Source of the DNA: an uncultured Muribaculaceae bacterium
Lineage (GTDB): Bacteria > Bacteroidota > Bacteroidia > Bacteroidales > Muribaculaceae
Direction of reading: 5' to 3'
Length of the DNA stretch: 64,000 nt
NCBI GenBank assembly: GCA_910584365.1
Contig: CAJUAF010000007.1
Location: 62,001 to 126,000, forward strand
Shown here: positions 61,203 to 64,000 of the stretch, in pieces
Layout of the letters: each line of letters begins with the position of its first letter
Position numbering within the stretch: position 1 is the first letter of the stretch
Program-made: the position numbers and the translations under genes
Notes under the pieces: generated by a model
What the model saw: the letters and a program-made list of their open reading frames with translations, nothing else
What the model was told of the DNA's origin: nothing
Database searches by the model: none

Positions 61203-62996
61203 ATGACTGAAGAAGTTAAAAACTCTCCTATCGCCGATTTCGACTGGGATGCCTACGAACACGGCGATAACAAGAGCGAGAAGTCGCGCGAGGAGCTTAC
61301 CAAAACCTACGATGAATCGCTCAACACCGTCAAAGACAAGGACGTAATCGAAGGTACCATCATCGCCCTGAACAAACGTGAGGCTGTGGTTAACATCGGC
61401 TACAAGTCCGACGGTATCATCCCCATGAACGAATTCCGCTACAATCCCGACATCAAGGTGGGCGACGTTGTGGAAGTGTTCATCGAAAATCAGGAAGACA
61501 AGAAGGGCCAGCTTATCCTGTCGCACCGCAAGGCGCGTGCTTCCCGCTCCTGGGAACGCGTCAACCAGGCCCTCGAAAACGACGAAATCATCAAGGGTTA
61601 CATCAAGTGCCGCACCAAAGGCGGCATGATCGTCGATATCTTCGGCATCGAGGCCTTCCTGCCCGGTTCGCAGATCGACGTCAAGCCCATCCGTGACTAT
61701 GATATCTTCGTTGGCAAGACCATGGAATTCAAGGTTGTCAAAATCAACCCCGAATTCAAGAACGTTGTCGTTTCCCACAAGGCTCTCATCGAGGCCGAAC
61801 TCGAGCAGCAGAAGCGCGAGATTATCGCCAAACTCGAAAAAGGTCAGGTTCTCGAGGGAACCGTCAAGAACATCACCTCCTACGGTGTGTTCATCGATCT
61901 GGGCGGCGTAGATGGTCTTATCCACATCACCGACCTCTCCTGGGGCCGCGTAAACCACCCCGAGGAAGTTGTGCAGCTTGACCAGAAGCTCAACGTCGTT
62001 ATTCTCGACTTCGACGACGAGAAGAAGCGCATCGCCCTGGGTCTCAAGCAGCTCATGCCCCATCCCTGGGATGCCCTGGCAGCCGAACTCAAAGTCGGCG
62101 ACAAGGTCAAGGGAAAAGTTGTCGTCATGGCCGATTACGGCGCATTCGTGGAGGTTGCTCCCGGCGTCGAGGGCCTGATCCACGTCAGCGAAATGAGCTG
62201 GTCGCAGCACCTGCGTTCCGCTCAGGACTTCCTCAAAGTCGGCGACGAAGTGGAAGCCGTCATCCTTACCCTCGACCGCGAGGAGCGCAAGATGAGCCTC
62301 GGCCTCAAGCAGCTCAAGCAGGATCCCTGGGAGGATATCGAAATCAAATATCCCGTCGGAAGCAAGCATACCGCCAAAGTGCGCAACTTCACCAACTTCG
62401 GTGTCTTCGTTGAAATCGAAGAGGGCGTAGACGGCCTCATCCACATTTCCGACCTCTCCTGGACCAAGAAAGTAAAACATCCTTCGGAATTCACAAAGAT
62501 CGGCGCCGACATCGAAGTTGTCGTCCTCGAAATCGACAAGGACAACCGTCGCCTCTCCCTGGGCCACAAGCAGCTTGAGGAGAATCCCTGGGAAGTATTC
62601 GAGACAGTGTTCACTCCCGGTTCCGTACATCAGGGTACCATCATCGAGATGCTCGACAAGGGCGCAGTTGTCCAGCTCCCCTACGGAGTCGAAGGCTTCG
62701 CCACTCCCAAGCACCTCGTCAAGGAAGACGGCTCGCAGGCCCAGGTCGATGAGAAACTCGACTTCAAGGTAATCGAATTCAACAAGGATTCCAAGCGCAT
62801 CATCCTCAGCCACAGCCGAATCTTCGAGGATGCCAACAAGCCTGAAAAATCCGAACAGCCCCGCAAGAGCAACAAGCGTGCCGAGCGTCCCCGCAAGGAA
62901 GAGGCTCCCATGCTGACCACTCCTGTTGAGAAGACCACCCTGGGCGATATCGAAGCTCTGGCCGCTCTCAAGGAGAAGCTCTCCGGCAAAGCGTGA
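61203..62996 (+). CDS. rpsA: 30S ribosomal protein S1
   Basis: S1 helps the small subunit bind and unfold mRNA. The 597-residue protein has an acidic N-terminus and about six S1 (OB-fold) repeats, seen in recurring blocks such as GTIIALNKREAVVNIGYKSD, GTVKNITSYGVFIDLGGVDG, GKVVVMADYGAFVEVAPGVE and AKVRNFTNFGVFVEIEEGVD. Repeats 3-5 share LIHI/V(S/T)-x-L/MSW. The C-terminal tail is basic then acidic (KSNKRAERPRKEE). In Bacteroidota, with their weak Shine-Dalgarno use, S1 is thought to be important for initiation. The gene has its own promoter, a hairpin-rich leader and a clean terminator. Confidence 0.96.
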   Translation: MTEEVKNSPIADFDWDAYEHGDNKSEKSREELTKTYDESLNTVKDKDVIEGTIIALNKREAVVNIGYKSDGIIPMNEFRYNPDIKVGDVVEVFIENQEDKKGQLILSHRKARASRSWERVNQALENDEIIKGYIKCRTKGGMIVDIFGIEAFLPGSQIDVKPIRDYDIFVGKTMEFKVVKINPEFKNVVVSHKALIEAELEQQKREIIAKLEKGQVLEGTVKNITSYGVFIDLGGVDGLIHITDLSWGRVNHPEEVVQLDQKLNVVILDFDDEKKRIALGLKQLMPHPWDALAAELKVGDKVKGKVVVMADYGAFVEVAPGVEGLIHVSEMSWSQHLRSAQDFLKVGDEVEAVILTLDREERKMSLGLKQLKQDPWEDIEIKYPVGSKHTAKVRNFTNFGVFVEIEEGVDGLIHISDLSWTKKVKHPSEFTKIGADIEVVVLEIDKDNRRLSLGHKQLEENPWEVFETVFTPGSVHQGTIIEMLDKGAVVQLPYGVEGFATPKHLVKEDGSQAQVDEKLDFKVIEFNKDSKRIILSHSRIFEDANKPEKSEQPRKSNKRAERPRKEEAPMLTTPVEKTTLGDIEALAALKEKLSGKA

Positions 62997-63037
62997 TAAA
63001 TCAGGCCGGCAATCTGCCGGACAATTGATCATACAGT

Positions 63038-63080
63038 AAAATACAGACATTTCCCCTACAAAGGAATGTCTGTATTTTTT
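63038..63080 (+). terminator. Rho-independent terminator of rpsA
   Basis: AAAATACAGACATTCC-like left arm (63038-63054) pairs with GGAATGTCTGTATTTTTT (63063-63080) around an 8-nt loop, with A and T flanks. It is about 40 bp after the rpsA stop. Confidence 0.92.
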
Positions 63081-63206
63081 ATACTTTATAAGGATTGAAA
63101 AAACCTTTTAGCAAGTAACTTAACACTACTTTGTAAGCAAAAATAAAATTCAGGAACAAAGATATGACAATTTGGTTACTTGTTTCCAACCATCCACGAA
63201 ATTGTT

Positions 63207-63214
63207 TAACTTTG
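63207..63214 (+). promoter_or_regulatory. -7 element of the response-regulator gene
   Basis: TAACTTTG at 63207-63214. The expected -33 region reads TTTC or, further away, TTG; the leader to the ATG at 63283 is about 60 nt. Confidence 0.6.
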
Positions 63215-63282
63215 TCACAAAAGAATTCCGGACACTCTTTCCATTCATTTCCTATTTCCGGAAAACGTAGTAACTCTGAGTG

Positions 63283-63699
63283 ATGACAGAATCCATTCGA
63301 AATATGCAATCCCGGGATTTGCGGAGCAAACACGTTCCGCGGCTGCTTGTGGTGGATTCCGATCCCGGAGTCACCTCGATGATGTGCGACAATTTCGCCG
63401 TAGACGGCTATACGGTCGATGTCCTGACCCAGGGGGATGACATCTATAATCTCGACCTGTCGCTTTACGACCTGGTGCTGATAGATCTCAGCATCGACAA
63501 TTACAACGGTCTGGGCCATGTAGAGCAGATAAAACAGATTTATGGCCCGGAGGAGGTCGCCGTCATCGCCTATTCCGTCAGGATGTCTCCCGAATCCATT
63601 ATCCGGGCGCTCAACGCCGGGGCCGACGACTACCTTATCAAGCCGTTCTCCATCCGTGAGCTGAAAGCCCGTGTGCGCTCCGTGCTGCGCCGCCACTGA
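63283..63699 (+). CDS. Stand-alone receiver-domain response regulator
   Basis: The 138-residue protein is a single CheY-like receiver domain. The acidic pocket is LLVVDSDPG (Asp25, Asp27), the predicted phosphate-accepting Asp68 is in LVLIDLSIDNYNG, and Lys120 is in DDYLIKPFS. The position normally holding Thr/Ser before Ala reads Ala-Tyr-Ser, a small departure. It ends ARVRSVLRRH, exactly where OmpR-type proteins continue into a winged-helix domain, so no output domain is present. A histidine kinase is not in the window. A GTG at 63280 and an ATG at 63304 are alternative starts. Partner and output are unknown. Confidence 0.85.
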   Translation: MTESIRNMQSRDLRSKHVPRLLVVDSDPGVTSMMCDNFAVDGYTVDVLTQGDDIYNLDLSLYDLVLIDLSIDNYNGLGHVEQIKQIYGPEEVAVIAYSVRMSPESIIRALNAGADDYLIKPFSIRELKARVRSVLRRH

Positions 63700-63751
63700 A
63701 ACCCTTTCCTTCTCCCCTGAGACTCCGGAATTACAACCGATGAAAATACAA

Positions 63752-63780
63752 GCGCCTCCGCTGACTGTCAGCAGGGGCGC
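63752..63780. terminator. Stem-loop between convergent genes
   Basis: GCGCCTCCGCTGA (63752-63764) and TCAGCAGGGGCGC (63768-63780) pair over 13 positions with two imperfect pairs around a 3-nt loop. It is placed between the response regulator and the converging permease gene. Confidence 0.65.
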
Positions 63781-63822
63781 GTTTATGTTAGGGAGGACGG
63801 GTTACGGAGGCTACCGGCGGCG

Positions 63823-64000
63823 TCACCGCCGTGTCTGGAGCCGCACGGTCAGGTAGGCCGTGGCGGTATAGAGGATGGTCAGCAGCCACAGCCATGTCCA
63901 GGCGTGGCTCTGCTGCCACAGTTCCCCTCCGTTGGAGTTGATGCGGACGAAGCCTTCAAGGCCCCAGGTAGCCGGGACGAAATCGCCCAGCAGCATGAAC
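63823..64000 (-). CDS. ABC-2 type transporter permease, C-terminal fragment at window edge
   Basis: The minus strand is open from base 64000 to a TGA at 63825-63823, giving the last 58 or so codons of a gene that extends beyond the window. The product ends PATWGLEGFVRINSNGGEL, then a transmembrane helix WTWLWLLTILYTATAYLTV and a short basic tail RLQTRR. The EGFVRIN-type segment before a final helix is characteristic of ABC-2 permeases of the YhiN/YbhR/DrrB kind, which export drugs or envelope components. The full length and partners cannot be seen. Confidence 0.7.
   Translation of the reverse strand, partial: FMLLGDFVPATWGLEGFVRINSNGGELWQQSHAWTWLWLLTILYTATAYLTVRLQTRR

Noticed and set aside
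1..64000. CRISPR arrays, tRNA/rRNA genes, insertion sequences, prophage
   Set aside because: I looked for regularly spaced repeats, tRNA-like cloverleafs, transposase motifs and flanking inverted repeats and saw none.

Overview
The window looks like a chromosomal stretch from a fairly GC-rich Bacteroidales bacterium, probably of the Muribaculaceae type. The evidence is indirect. There are about a dozen Bacteroidota-style promoters (a TTTG-like -33 box, a 19-21 nt spacer, then TAnnTTTG). Several large secreted proteins end in type IX secretion (T9SS)-like C-terminal domains. Bacteroidota-restricted families are present (DUF4294, DUF4254 next to a GT9 heptosyltransferase, DUF2723, GH97, a TPR-TM-AraC regulator), and ribosomal protein S1 has about six S1 repeats. 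I saw no rRNA, tRNA, CRISPR array or insertion sequence.

Layout. 1-2026 (-): 5' part of a secreted (alpha/alpha)6 glycosidase-like protein that runs off the left edge. 2236-7108 (+): secreted C69 dipeptidase, QueF, then a GDP-mannose/UDP-glucose dehydrogenase with a GT4 glycosyltransferase. 7318-15313 (+): the most unusual block, a three-gene operon of a membrane-anchored vWA protein, a tubulin/FtsZ-superfamily-like protein with an intact GGGTGSG loop, and a 1112-residue membrane protein carrying a papain-like peptidase with an apparently intact catalytic set. 15434-17735: NadB and a DUF4294 protein. 18162-32945: three very large secreted proteins (2400, 990 and 1504 aa), the first two overlapping by 4 bp and the third convergent across a long stem-loop. 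33083-34801 (-): TPR/AraC regulator. 34948-37015: acid phosphatase plus phosphate-type porin. 37322-41384: envelope operon (acyltransferase, sigma-54 activator, LptE, unknown protein, SecG). 41514-44299: rRNA m5C methyltransferase and MATE exporter. 44407-45191: AT-richer small-protein/GNAT pair resembling a toxin-antitoxin module. 45373-51074 (-): GH97, secreted endonuclease I, GT9 and DUF4254. 51711-52775: LRR-like secreted protein with a degraded-looking 3' end. 52801-57885: DUF2723 membrane protein, polysaccharide deacetylase, QueG. 58085-62996: BspA-like LRR protein, PepSY-like protein and ribosomal protein S1 with a structured leader. 63283-63699: receiver-only response regulator. 63823-64000 (-): end of an ABC-2 permease running off the right edge.

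How it works together. Much of the window serves the envelope: surface proteins exported by T9SS, LPS/glycan synthesis (GT9, GT4, sugar-nucleotide dehydrogenase, LptE, deacetylase), and nutrient capture (phosphatase/porin, glycosidases, nuclease, dipeptidase). QueF and QueG are both queuosine-pathway enzymes but lie about 53 kb apart. The candidate for a little-described system is the vWA / tubulin-like / papain-like operon. A tubulin-like-plus-vWA association has been proposed before for membrane remodelling; a cytoplasm-facing papain-like peptidase as its third partner is what I find notable.
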